Shown here: one piece after another, positions 7,184 to 13,432 of the stretch
Layout: the number at the start of each line of letters is the position of its first letter
Position numbering within the stretch: the stretch's first letter is position 1
Source: Pseudomonadota bacterium
Lineage (GTDB): Bacteria > Pseudomonadota > Alphaproteobacteria > Rhodobacterales > Rhodobacteraceae
Direction: 5' to 3'
NCBI GenBank assembly: GCA_022573605.1
Contig: JACZTQ010000043.1
Span: forward strand, 1-14,861
Length of the DNA: 14,861 nucleotides
Made by a program: the position numbers and the translations under genes
The notes under the pieces: model-generated
What the model was told of the DNA's origin: nothing
The model's input: only the letters and a program-made list of their open reading frames with translations
The model's database searches: none

Positions 7184-8311
7184 ATGCTCAGCGTGACGCC
7201 GGTCGAGGGCCGCCGACAGATCGAGGCGTTCATCCGGCTGCCGGGCCGGCTGTCGGCGGCCGATCCGAACTGGGTCGAGCCGTTGTGGCTGGAGCGCCGG
7301 CGGTTCCTGTCGCCGCGCACCAATCCGTTCTATGAGCACGCCGAGGTCGCCTTGTGGCTGGCCCGGCGCGGCGGCCGCGCGGTGGGCCGGATCAGCGCCC
7401 AGATCGACCGCCTGGCGCCCGAAATCGACGGGCTGAAGGCCGGCTCCTTCGGCATGCTGGCCGCGGAAGACCGCCCGGAGACGCTGGCCGCACTGTTCGC
7501 GACGGCGCAGGACTGGCTGCGCGAGCGCGGCGTGGCGGTGGTGCGCGGCCCCTTCGACCTGTCGATCAACCAGACCTCCGGCCTGCTGGTCGAGGGCTTC
7601 GACACCCCGCCCTCGCTGATGATGGGGCACGACCAGCCTTGGCTCGGCCCCGGCGTCGAGCGGCTCGGCTACGCCAAGGCGCAGGATCTGGTCGCCTATC
7701 GCATGGATTGCAGCCGCGGTTTGCCGGAGCGCCTCCGCAGGATGTCCGAGCGGGCCTCGGAAGGGCTGGTGCTGCGCTCGCTCGACATGCGCCGCTACCG
7801 CGAGGAGATCAGCACCATCACCAGCATCTTCAACGACGCCTGGGCCGGCAACTGGGGCTTCATCCCGCTGACCGAGGCCGAGATCGACGCCATGGCCGAC
7901 GAGATGAAGCCGATCCTCGATCCGGAACTGGTGAAGATCGCCGAGTTGCACGGCGAGCCGGTCGCCTTCATCGTGCTGCTGCCGAATATCAACGAGGCGC
8001 TCGCCGGTCTGGGCGGGCGGTTGCTGCCGTTCGGCTGGGCCAAGCTGCTGTGGCGGCTCAAGGTCACCGGGATGCGGACCGCGCGGGTGCCGCTGATGGG
8101 GGTGCGGCGCGCGCATTCGCAATCGCTGCTCGGCAAGATCCTGCCGATGAAGCTGATCTACGCGCTCCAGACCCGGGCGCTGGCGCGCGACATCCGCGAG
8201 CTGGAACTGAGCTGGCTGCTGGAGGACAACCGGCCGGTGCGCCGGGTGATCGAAATGCTGGGCGGGCGGCTGGTGAAGACCTACCGCATCTACCAGAAGC
8301 GGCTGGCATGA
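7184..8311 (+). CDS. GNAT-fold acyltransferase resembling bacterial ceramide synthase (bCerS family)
   Basis: The product has 375 residues. The N-terminal half opens with RQIEAFIRLPGRL and DPNWVEP, then AEVALWLARRGGRAVGRISAQID around residues 48-75, a GNAT-like beta-strand/alpha-helix unit. The C-terminal half carries VKIAELHGEPVAFIVLLP around 246-263 and LELSWLLEDNRPVRRVIEMLG around 340-360, ending in KTYRIYQK, the typical closing strands of a GNAT domain. The family is usually annotated as hypothetical or N-acetyltransferase. As I recall it, the characterised Caulobacter member (CCNA_01212) acylates the sphingoid base to give ceramide. I assign this gene to that family from sequence pattern and neighbours, not from an alignment. 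Its stop overlaps the next gene as ATGA. The alternative is an unrelated N-acyltransferase for another amino-lipid. Confidence 0.7.
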   Translation: MLSVTPVEGRRQIEAFIRLPGRLSAADPNWVEPLWLERRRFLSPRTNPFYEHAEVALWLARRGGRAVGRISAQIDRLAPEIDGLKAGSFGMLAAEDRPETLAALFATAQDWLRERGVAVVRGPFDLSINQTSGLLVEGFDTPPSLMMGHDQPWLGPGVERLGYAKAQDLVAYRMDCSRGLPERLRRMSERASEGLVLRSLDMRRYREEISTITSIFNDAWAGNWGFIPLTEAEIDAMADEMKPILDPELVKIAELHGEPVAFIVLLPNINEALAGLGGRLLPFGWAKLLWRLKVTGMRTARVPLMGVRRAHSQSLLGKILPMKLIYALQTRALARDIRELELSWLLEDNRPVRRVIEMLGGRLVKTYRIYQKRLA

Positions 8312-9069
8312 GCTGGACCGCGGTGGTCCTGGCCGGCTCGCGCGGGGCGGCCGATCCGGTCGCCCGGGCCAGCGGCGTTTCGCACAAGGCGTTCGCCGAG
8401 ATCGCCGGCAAGCCGATGATCGCCCACGTCCTCGATACCCTGGCGGCGGCGCCCTCGATCGACGGCGTCGTCGTGGTCATCGAGCGTTCGGCGCCGGAGT
8501 TGCCGCGCCCGGGTGTCCGGCGGATCGACGCCGCGCGCTCGCCGTCGTCGAGCGCGCTCGCCGGTTTCGAGGCGGCGGGAGCGCCGGTGCTGGTGACGAC
8601 GGCGGATCATCCGTTGCTGACGGTCGAGATGGTCGAGCATTTCATCGCCGCCGCGACCGGCGCGGGGATCGACGTGGCCGCCGGCGTCGCCCTGCGCCCG
8701 GTCGTCGAGCAGGCCGGCTCGACGGCGCCCCGCACCTATCTGCGGTTCCGCGACGGCGAGGCCAGCGGCTGCAACCTGTTTGCGCTGATGACCCCCCGGG
8801 CCAAGGCCGCGCTGACCTACTGGCGCAAGCTGGAGGCGAAGCGCAAGCAACCGCTGCGCATGGCCTGGGCGGTGGGGCCGTTCACCCTGATCCGCTACGC
8901 GCTGGGAATGCTATCGACCGCTGCCGCGGCGGCGGCGCTCGGCCGCGCCGCCGGCTGCCGGGCGGCGCTGATCGTGCTGCCGTTCCCGGATGCCGCCCAT
9001 GACATCGACAAGCCGGCCGACCTGGCCTTCGCCGAGGCCCGGCTGGCGGCGCGCGGTGATGGAAGCTGA
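8308..9069 (+). CDS. MobA-like NTP transferase (probable cytidylyltransferase for a lipid head group)
   Basis: The product has 253 residues with a Rossmann-type nucleotidyltransferase core. The opening AVVLAGSRGAADP is a variant of the L-A-G-G-x-G-x-R nucleotide-binding loop, followed by SHKAFAEIAGKPMI, where the lysine stands in the usual substrate/phosphate position. TTADHPLLT (about residues 97-105) supplies the metal-binding Asp, and GCNLFALMTPRA (about 154-165) is the second conserved block. Such enzymes join NTP and a sugar- or polyol-phosphate to give an NDP-activated compound. Because a CDP-alcohol phosphatidyltransferase sits in the same locus, CTP and a polar alcohol phosphate are the best guess. 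It is the last gene of the rightward operon, coupled by ATGA to the preceding gene, and it ends nine bases from the convergent DUF2147 gene. The exact substrate cannot be read from sequence. Confidence 0.8.
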   Translation: MSWTAVVLAGSRGAADPVARASGVSHKAFAEIAGKPMIAHVLDTLAAAPSIDGVVVVIERSAPELPRPGVRRIDAARSPSSSALAGFEAAGAPVLVTTADHPLLTVEMVEHFIAAATGAGIDVAAGVALRPVVEQAGSTAPRTYLRFRDGEASGCNLFALMTPRAKAALTYWRKLEAKRKQPLRMAWAVGPFTLIRYALGMLSTAAAAAALGRAAGCRAALIVLPFPDAAHDIDKPADLAFAEARLAARGDGS

Positions 9070-9084
9070 GACCGCTGGTCAGCT
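9064..9084. terminator. Hairpin spanning both stop codons of convergent genes
   Basis: AGCTG(AG)ACC, loop GCT, GGTCAGCT forms an eight-pair stem with a two-base bulge. It covers the TGA at 9067-9069 and the opposite-strand stop at 9079-9081. A short TTTC follows on the plus strand. It may act as a compact bidirectional terminator, but the T-run is weak. Confidence 0.35.
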
Positions 9085-9603
9085 TTCGGGGGTGGGAACG
9101 CAGGCCAGGGTCCGGTCGGGGTCCGGCCGGGTCCAGACCTCGGTCTTGCCGAACAGCCGGAAGCCGATATACCCCCGCAGTTCGAGCCGGCCGTCATCGC
9201 GCAGCGCGATATCCAGATTGTAGGTATTGCCCTTTTTCGGATCGTAGAACTTCCCCCCGCGCCAGACCCTGTCGCTCCTTCCCCGCAGACCCCGGACCAC
9301 CTCGATGCCGCAATATCCCCGTCGCCGCAAGGCCGGGTCCGGGTTGTGTTTGTCGCGCTTGAATTCACCGTTGTTCCGGTAGGGTTTGATCACCCAGATG
9401 ATCTTGCCGCAAAGGTACTCCTCGCAGCGGTAGAGTTCGATTGCGATCTTCTCCGACTCGGCCATCCAGTTCCCCAGCAATCCGGATGGCTCCGGCTCCG
9501 ACGCCCTGGCGAGGTATGGGGTCGCAATCACGGCAAATACCGCAGCCAGCAATACCAGGCCGGGCAGCGGGCCGCGAACAGCCGTTGCAGGTCTTCCGAT
9601 CAC
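9079..9603 (-). CDS. Secreted DUF2147 protein
   Basis: The product has 174 residues. A signal peptide is clear: a hydrophobic core GLVLLAAVFAVIA, then PYLARA and a probable cleavage before SEPEP (about residue 35). The mature part has the DUF2147 pattern: GNWMAESEK, the ELYRCEEYLCGKIIWV block with two cysteines, KHNPDPALRRR, YCGIEVVRGL, GGKFYDPKKGNTY and the closing RGYIGFRLFGKTEVWTR. The family forms a small periplasmic or outer-membrane-associated beta-barrel of unknown function. The start is GTG at 9603, because AGGAG lies eight bases upstream and the signal peptide begins there; the open frame farther upstream belongs to the neighbouring gene's other strand and intergenic DNA. It lies 82 bases downstream of the aminotransferase gene and may be co-transcribed with it, although a GC-rich hairpin separates them. 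Confidence 0.88.
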   Translation of the reverse strand: MIGRPATAVRGPLPGLVLLAAVFAVIATPYLARASEPEPSGLLGNWMAESEKIAIELYRCEEYLCGKIIWVIKPYRNNGEFKRDKHNPDPALRRRGYCGIEVVRGLRGRSDRVWRGGKFYDPKKGNTYNLDIALRDDGRLELRGYIGFRLFGKTEVWTRPDPDRTLACVPTPES

Positions 9604-9611
9604 CCCAAGGT

Positions 9612-9616
9612 CTCCT
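9612..9616 (-). promoter_or_regulatory. Ribosome-binding site AGGAG for the GTG start at 9603
   Basis: On the minus strand AGGAG lies eight bases before GTG at 9603. No ATG with a comparable site exists in frame before the signal peptide, so this motif fixes the start of the DUF2147 gene. Confidence 0.6.
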
Positions 9617-9664
9617 GTCCCACAATCCGCCCCGAATATAGGAAACCGGGTCCCAGCGTTCAAT

Positions 9665-9685
9665 CGGCGGGCCCTGGCCCGGCCG
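9665..9685 (-). terminator. GC-rich hairpin directly after the aminotransferase stop
   Basis: CGGC(C)GGGCC and GGCCCGCCG can pair with one bulged base, beginning immediately after the TGA at 9688-9686. The loop is very short and no T-run follows, so it may be an attenuating or RNA-stabilising structure instead of a true terminator. Confidence 0.25.
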
Positions 9686-10801
9686 TCAGGCCAGATAGCC
9701 CGGCAGCCGTTCGAGAAAATGCTCGATATCCTCGCGCGTGGTGAAGAGATGCGCCGATGCCCGGATACGTCCATTGTCACCCCAAACCAGAATTCCGTCC
9801 GCGTCGGCCTTGCGAAGGAAAGACCGTGTATCTGAACGGACAAAGGCGGCATTTCCGGCGCGCGATTCAGGCGCCGTGGGGGTCATCACCTCCAGCCCCA
9901 GCGCGGTCATGCCCGCGATCAGCCGCCCGCTGAGGTGGCGCAGATGCGCGGCGATGGCGTCGATGCCGTAACTGTCGAGGTAGTCGAGCGATTCGCGCAG
10001 CAGATAGGCGCCAAGGTGACCGGCGTTGCCGTATTCGGCCCGTCCGGCGTCTTGCCTGAGGTGGAACTCGCCGGGGTCCGCCGCCGCCGTCGCCGAGACC
10101 CAGCCGGCCCCGAGAGGCGTGAAATCGGGCCGGCGGCGGCGGTTCCAGGCGAGAATGCCCTCGTGGATGCCGAGGGCGAACTTGTAGCAGCAGCTCACGG
10201 TGAAATCCGCCAGGTCGCCGCGAACCGGGACCGCGCCCAGCGCGTGGCTGGCATCGACCAGCAGGGCGGTGGGGGTATCGCGCAAGCCCGCCGAGATCGC
10301 CGCCAGGTCGATGTGCTGGCCGGTCAGGGCGTTGACCTGGCTGAGGTAGACCAGGCGGGTCCGGGCGTCGCAGGCGGCCAGCAATTGCCCGCTCTGCAAG
10401 ACCCAGCCCTGGGCCGGAACCAGCCGCAGCTCCACGCCCTGCCGCTTCAGGCTGGCCAGCGCGTAGCGTCCGGAGGCGTAGTCAAGCTCGGGCGCCACGA
10501 CGTTGTCGCCGGGCCGCCAGTCGAAGCTGGAGACCACCCGCATGATGGCTTCGGAGGCGTTGCCGAGCAGGGCGATGTCGCCCGGCTCCAGCCCGGTCCA
10601 GCGGGCGATGCGGGCGCGGACCTCTTCGATCACCTCCCAGTGCCGCCAATAGCCGGAATAACCCGCCGCCTTGTCCGCGGCGAAGCGCTCGAAGGCCGCG
10701 CGATGCGCCTTCAGCAGCGGCGGCTCGCCGCCGGCCGCCAGGTGCACCTTGCCCTCCAGGCCGATGAAATCGCTCTTGGGCGCTGGCAATGTCCGGGTCA
10801 T
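9686..10801 (-). CDS. Class V aminotransferase-fold PLP-dependent enzyme
   Basis: The product has 371 residues with the fold-type I, class V arrangement of cysteine desulfurases, kynureninases and related lyases. Visible features are the substrate-side GYSGYWRHWEV (47-57), LLGNASEAI (78-86) for phosphate binding, SQVNALTGQHIDL (154-166), LLVDASHALGAVPV (180-193) with Asp183 for the pyridine nitrogen, and CCYKFALGIHEG (204-215) with Lys207 as the Schiff-base lysine. The start at 10801 is chosen over an upstream in-frame ATG because AGGAG lies eight bases before it and the preceding residues (Arg/Cys-rich) do not look like protein. The substrate is not evident; desulfurase, kynureninase-like and isopenicillin-epimerase-like activities are all possible. 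It is divergent from the substrate-binding protein gene across 267 bases, so it may process the imported compound. Confidence 0.87.
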   Translation of the reverse strand: MTRTLPAPKSDFIGLEGKVHLAAGGEPPLLKAHRAAFERFAADKAAGYSGYWRHWEVIEEVRARIARWTGLEPGDIALLGNASEAIMRVVSSFDWRPGDNVVAPELDYASGRYALASLKRQGVELRLVPAQGWVLQSGQLLAACDARTRLVYLSQVNALTGQHIDLAAISAGLRDTPTALLVDASHALGAVPVRGDLADFTVSCCYKFALGIHEGILAWNRRRRPDFTPLGAGWVSATAAADPGEFHLRQDAGRAEYGNAGHLGAYLLRESLDYLDSYGIDAIAAHLRHLSGRLIAGMTALGLEVMTPTAPESRAGNAAFVRSDTRSFLRKADADGILVWGDNGRIRASAHLFTTREDIEHFLERLPGYLA

Positions 10802-10891
10802 CGTCTCGGCTCCTGATGGCTCAATAGTTCTCGGCTTCGCGCGGCGCTGGGCCGAAATCGCCGGCCGATGAAGGCATCTATCACAAGACTC

Positions 10892-10904
10892 TGCCTCTAC
10901 GGCA
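10892..10904. promoter_or_regulatory. Dyad element TGCC-N5-GGCA, copy 1
   Basis: TGCC TCTAC GGCA is an inverted repeat with four-base arms, 80 bases upstream of the TATAAT box. Its counterpart in the second upstream region is CACC TCTGA GGTG at the same distance from the ATG. Both changed base pairs are compensated, so symmetry, not sequence, has been kept. A binding site for a dimeric regulator is the simplest reading. Confidence 0.45.
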
Positions 10905-10972
10905 AATTGATTATACAATCCATAGGCTTACAAGTTGACCCCCGGTTCGGATAAATCGGATGTATATCTGTC

Positions 10973-10999
10973 GAGAACCTGATCTATAATGCGGTTCTC
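10973..10999. promoter_or_regulatory. Inverted repeat GAGAACC/GGTTCTC flanking the TATAAT box
   Basis: Perfect seven-base arms at 10973-10979 and 10993-10999 surround the putative -10 element. In the second copy the arms read GTGAACC and GATTCGC, with one mismatch and one G-T pair, so the symmetry is only partly kept. It could be an operator over the promoter or chance. Confidence 0.3.
10985..10990 (+). promoter_or_regulatory. Putative -10 box TATAAT, first binding-protein gene
   Basis: A perfect TATAAT lies 78 bases before the ATG at 11069 and is conserved at the same distance in the second copy, within the conserved block GAACCTGAYCTATAAT. I see no good TTGACA-like -35 at 16-18 bases upstream. 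A TTGACC at 10935-10940 is too far for this box. The promoter may therefore depend on an activator. Confidence 0.45.
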
Positions 11000-11068
11000 A
11001 TCGCAATGAACGACATGCATATGGACCAAATATGCGTGAATAAACAATGACTTATAGGGAGTCTGACC

Positions 11069-13111
11069 ATGAAACGCCTGTTACTATCCAGCCTAGCGGT
11101 CGTCGCGCTGGCAATCCCGGCCCAGGCCGCGGAGTGCCCGGCCGTCACCGTCGCCGACCCGATGGGTATCGCCGCCGGCGCCTTCCCGCAGCAGTATGAC
11201 CTGGCCGAGTTCGAGGCCGCCGCCAACTGCACGCTGACCTTCCAGGAGAACCCGGCGATCGGCGATCTGAACGGCCGGATCCAGGGCAACCCCACGCTTC
11301 CGCCGCTGGCCGACCGCCTGCCGGCGGAGCCGCTGGTGGTGGCGCCCTATGACCAGATCGGCCACTATGGCGGCACCTTCGACATGCTGTCGAACGCGCC
11401 CGAGGCCGGCACCTCGGACCTGCTATCGACCCGTCACGTCAACCTGGTGCGCTACTCGGACGACCTGGAGACGATCGTGCCGAATGTCGCCAAGAGCTGG
11501 GAGTGGAACGCCGACTTCACCCAACTGACGTTCACCTTGCGCAAGGGCCACAGGTGGTCCGACGGCGCGCCGTTTACCGCCGAGGACGTCGCGTTCTGGT
11601 ACAACAACCTCGAAATGGACGTGAATGTCATGGCCAAGCCGAAGGATTATGTGCTGGTCGCCGGCGAGCGGATGACGGTCGATGTGCTCGACCCGCAGAC
11701 CGTGCGCTTCAACCTGCCGTCGCCGAAGCCGGGCCTGCTGGCGCACTTCGCCACCTCCTACGCCCAAGGCTTCCAGCCCAAGCACTTCCTCGGCCAGTTC
11801 ATCCCGGACCTCAACCCGGACGCGGACAAGCTGGCGCAGTCGATCGGCTTCGAGAACGGCTATGCCGTGGTCTCCGCCTACTATGGCAGCTCGGACTGGA
11901 CCGACACGCCGTCGCCGATGCTGGCCCATCCCGACAAGGTGCCGGGCATGCCGAAGGCGGTGATGCCGTCGCTGGAGAGCTACATCACGGTTGTCGATAC
12001 GACCGATGGCCGCCACTACGTGGCCAACCCCTACTTCTTCCAGGTCGATACCGCCGGCAACCAGCTTCCCTACATCAACGAGCAGGATGAGATCTACATC
12101 AACGAGAACGAAGTCCGCCTGCTGAAGCTGGTCAATGCCGAGGTCGACTACAAGTCGCAGTCGGTGCAACTGCCGGGGGCCCCGATGCTGATGGACGGCG
12201 CCGAGGCTGGCGACTACAGTATCGACCTTAAGCCCACGATCGGGATGGGATCCCTCGCATTCAACATGACCTCTGCCGATCCGCAGAAGCGAGCACTCTT
12301 TGGTGACCTCAGGTTCCGCCAGGCGATGTCGGTGGCAATAAACCGCGACGAGATCAACGATGTTGCGTTCTTCGGCCTCGGTGTGCCAAAGCAGTACATC
12401 GGCTTCTCGCCGACGCCCGAGTTTATCGACGCCAAGTGGACGGACTACTACGCTCAGTATGATCCGGCCCTGGCGAACAAGCTCCTGGATGAGGTTGGTT
12501 TTGTCGACCAGGATGGTGATGGTTTCCGCGACCTGCCGAACGGCGACAAGCTTGTGCTCAATATCCAGTTCGCCACGCAAGGTATGTCCGGCCAGGTTGC
12601 CGAACTCGTCGGGCAGCACTGGTCGGAGGTCGGTGTCCAGACCACGGTGAAGGAGATCACGCCGGACGAGTTCCGCTCGGCGCAGTCGTCGAACCAACTC
12701 GACGTCACTGCATGGGAGAAAGGTATGCCGCTGGCGATGGTTATCGGTCTCGCCGAGGCTTTCGTGCCGCCCTACGGTGGTTACTTCGGCGGCCGAACGA
12801 ACATGCTGTGGGCCGAGTACATCGATAGTGACGGCGCGAACGGCGTAAAGCCGCCGGATTGGGCGACCCAGATGATGGACGACATCAATTCGTTCCAGTC
12901 TGCCGAGGCGGGCAGCCCGGCCTCGGCAAAATTCGGGGCGGCTCTGGTCGAGGGCCTGACCGGGAACCTGGTGATGATCGGAACGGTTCAGGCGCCGAAT
13001 CCGATATATCACCGGAACGCGCTGAAAAACTTCCCGGTCTTCAAGACCTGGTCCTACGAGTACTACCGGACCTACCCGTACCGGGCTCCGCAGTGGTTCC
13101 TGGACGAATAG
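11069..13111 (+). CDS. Periplasmic substrate-binding protein, peptide/nickel-type ABC transporter (SBP_bac_5), paralog 1
   Basis: The product has 680 residues. The signal peptide is MKRLLLSSLAVVALAIPAQA, with cleavage before AECPA. Cys23 is not in a lipobox, so the protein should be soluble in the periplasm, and Cys23 and Cys54 could form a disulfide. After an N-terminal extension of about 100 residues comes YGGTFDML, then VPNVAKSWEWNADFTQLTFT and RKGHRWSDGAPFTAEDV around residues 145-175, the SBP_bac_5 signature. FRQAMSVAINRDEIND (about 415-430) is the conserved hinge-side motif. At 680 residues it is longer than the usual 500-550, placing it in the extended subgroup seen with oligopeptide- or oligosaccharide-type uptake. 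The start has GGGAG seven bases upstream. The ligand is unknown. No transporter permease or ATPase is in the window; a paralog follows directly. Third-position GC falls noticeably after about 12215. Confidence 0.93.
   Translation: MKRLLLSSLAVVALAIPAQAAECPAVTVADPMGIAAGAFPQQYDLAEFEAAANCTLTFQENPAIGDLNGRIQGNPTLPPLADRLPAEPLVVAPYDQIGHYGGTFDMLSNAPEAGTSDLLSTRHVNLVRYSDDLETIVPNVAKSWEWNADFTQLTFTLRKGHRWSDGAPFTAEDVAFWYNNLEMDVNVMAKPKDYVLVAGERMTVDVLDPQTVRFNLPSPKPGLLAHFATSYAQGFQPKHFLGQFIPDLNPDADKLAQSIGFENGYAVVSAYYGSSDWTDTPSPMLAHPDKVPGMPKAVMPSLESYITVVDTTDGRHYVANPYFFQVDTAGNQLPYINEQDEIYINENEVRLLKLVNAEVDYKSQSVQLPGAPMLMDGAEAGDYSIDLKPTIGMGSLAFNMTSADPQKRALFGDLRFRQAMSVAINRDEINDVAFFGLGVPKQYIGFSPTPEFIDAKWTDYYAQYDPALANKLLDEVGFVDQDGDGFRDLPNGDKLVLNIQFATQGMSGQVAELVGQHWSEVGVQTTVKEITPDEFRSAQSSNQLDVTAWEKGMPLAMVIGLAEAFVPPYGGYFGGRTNMLWAEYIDSDGANGVKPPDWATQMMDDINSFQSAEAGSPASAKFGAALVEGLTGNLVMIGTVQAPNPIYHRNALKNFPVFKTWSYEYYRTYPYRAPQWFLDE
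11145..11255 (+). repeat. 111-base tract identical to 13509-13619
   Basis: This stretch near the 5' end of the first binding-protein gene matches the second gene at every base, including all synonymous positions. It is bounded by mismatches at 11144 and 11256. Flanking regions are clearly more divergent. Confidence 0.9.
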
Positions 13112-13140
13112 AGTTGAGGCTAACGCTTTGACAACGGGCC

Positions 13141-13167
13141 GGGCGCCGTCAGCACATGGCGGCGCCC
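13141..13167 (+). terminator. Strong GC hairpin after first binding-protein gene
   Basis: GGGCGCCGTCA, loop GCACA, TGGCGGCGCCC gives an 11-pair stem with one G-T pair, 29 bases after the stop codon. Only TT follows, so it is either a weak intrinsic terminator or a 3' stabiliser, as is common for abundant binding-protein messages. Confidence 0.5.
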
Positions 13168-13179
13168 TTGGCAGACCAG

Positions 13180-13218
13180 CCGGTCCCCGGGCAGGCCATC
13201 GGCCGCCCGGGGGGCCGG
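13180..13218 (+). repeat. Second GC-rich inverted repeat
   Basis: CCGGTCCCCGGGC (13180-13192) pairs with GCCCGGGGGGCCGG (13205-13218) with a small bulge around a 12-base loop. Together with the preceding hairpin it forms a tandem stem-loop array with no T-run. Function is uncertain. Confidence 0.4.
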
Positions 13219-13253
13219 TGATCGGGGCTGCGGGGTGACATCCATCACAAGAT

Positions 13254-13270
13254 TTCACCTCTGAGGTGAA
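13254..13270. promoter_or_regulatory. Dyad element TTCACCT-CTG-AGGTGAA, copy 2
   Basis: A perfect 17-base palindrome with seven-base arms. Its core aligns with the TGCC/GGCA dyad of copy 1 at the same distance from the start codon. Two of the arm positions differ from copy 1, and both changes are matched on the opposite arm. Confidence 0.5.
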
Positions 13271-13348
13271 TTCATCATTTAATCCAAGGCCTTGCGGTTG
13301 GCCCTCTGCTTCGCAGAAATTGGATATCTATCTGTCGTGAACCTGACC

Positions 13349-13354
13349 TATAAT
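13349..13354 (+). promoter_or_regulatory. Putative -10 box TATAAT, second binding-protein gene
   Basis: TATAAT lies 78 bases before the ATG at 13433, the same spacing as in the first copy, inside the best-conserved part of the duplicated upstream region. No clear -35 partner is seen. Confidence 0.45.
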
Positions 13355-13432
13355 ACGATTCGCACCGAAGTGAACGGCGTGCATACGCACCAGATATGTG
13401 CGAACGAACAACGACTTACAGGGAGATCAATG

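Larger units (their letters stand above)
10802..11068. promoter_or_regulatory. Divergent regulatory region between aminotransferase and first substrate-binding protein gene
   Basis: No gene is seen here. The right part (10881-11068) is the ancestor or copy of the region before the second binding-protein gene (13245-13432). By hand count about 134 of 188 positions match when both are aligned from their ATGs with no net gap. The shared elements, a dyad at 10892-10904, TATAAT at 10985-10990 and GGGAG at 11057-11061, are the best regulatory candidates. Left of about 10875 the similarity stops, marking the edge of the duplication. Confidence 0.6.
13112..13432. other. Intergenic region between tandem binding-protein genes: two hairpins and duplicated promoter region
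   Basis: No gene is seen in these 321 bases. From left to right there are a strong hairpin (13141-13167), a second GC-rich hairpin (13180-13218), then, from about 13239, the duplicated upstream region with the dyad at 13254-13270, TATAAT at 13349-13354 and GGGAG at 13421-13425. The order suggests termination or message stabilisation after the first gene and independent transcription of the second. Confidence 0.7.
13245..13432 (+). repeat. Duplicated upstream region, copy 2 of 10881-11068
   Basis: Aligned from the ATGs, about 134 of 188 bases match and the total length is the same. Similarity starts abruptly near 13239. The most conserved parts are TCACAAGA, TATCTGTCG(T/A)GAACCTGA(C/T)CTATAAT and CTTA(C/T)AGGGAG. 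Confidence 0.8.

Noticed and set aside
9604..9852. N-terminal extension of the DUF2147 frame up to 9852
   Set aside because: It would run antisense-frame through the end of the aminotransferase gene and hide the signal peptide. The GTG at 9603 has a well-spaced AGGAG.
10935..10940. TTGACC as a -35 box for the first binding-protein gene
   Set aside because: It is 44 bases from the conserved TATAAT, and in the second copy the similar TTGGCC is shifted by one base. No good -10 lies at 16-18 bases.
11423..13258. 611-codon minus-strand frame opposite the first binding-protein gene (and a similar one opposite the second)
   Set aside because: Val/Leu/Arg/His-rich sequence mirrors the codon pattern of the sense gene, and it appears in both paralogs simply because they are homologous. 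No start signal or domain is seen.
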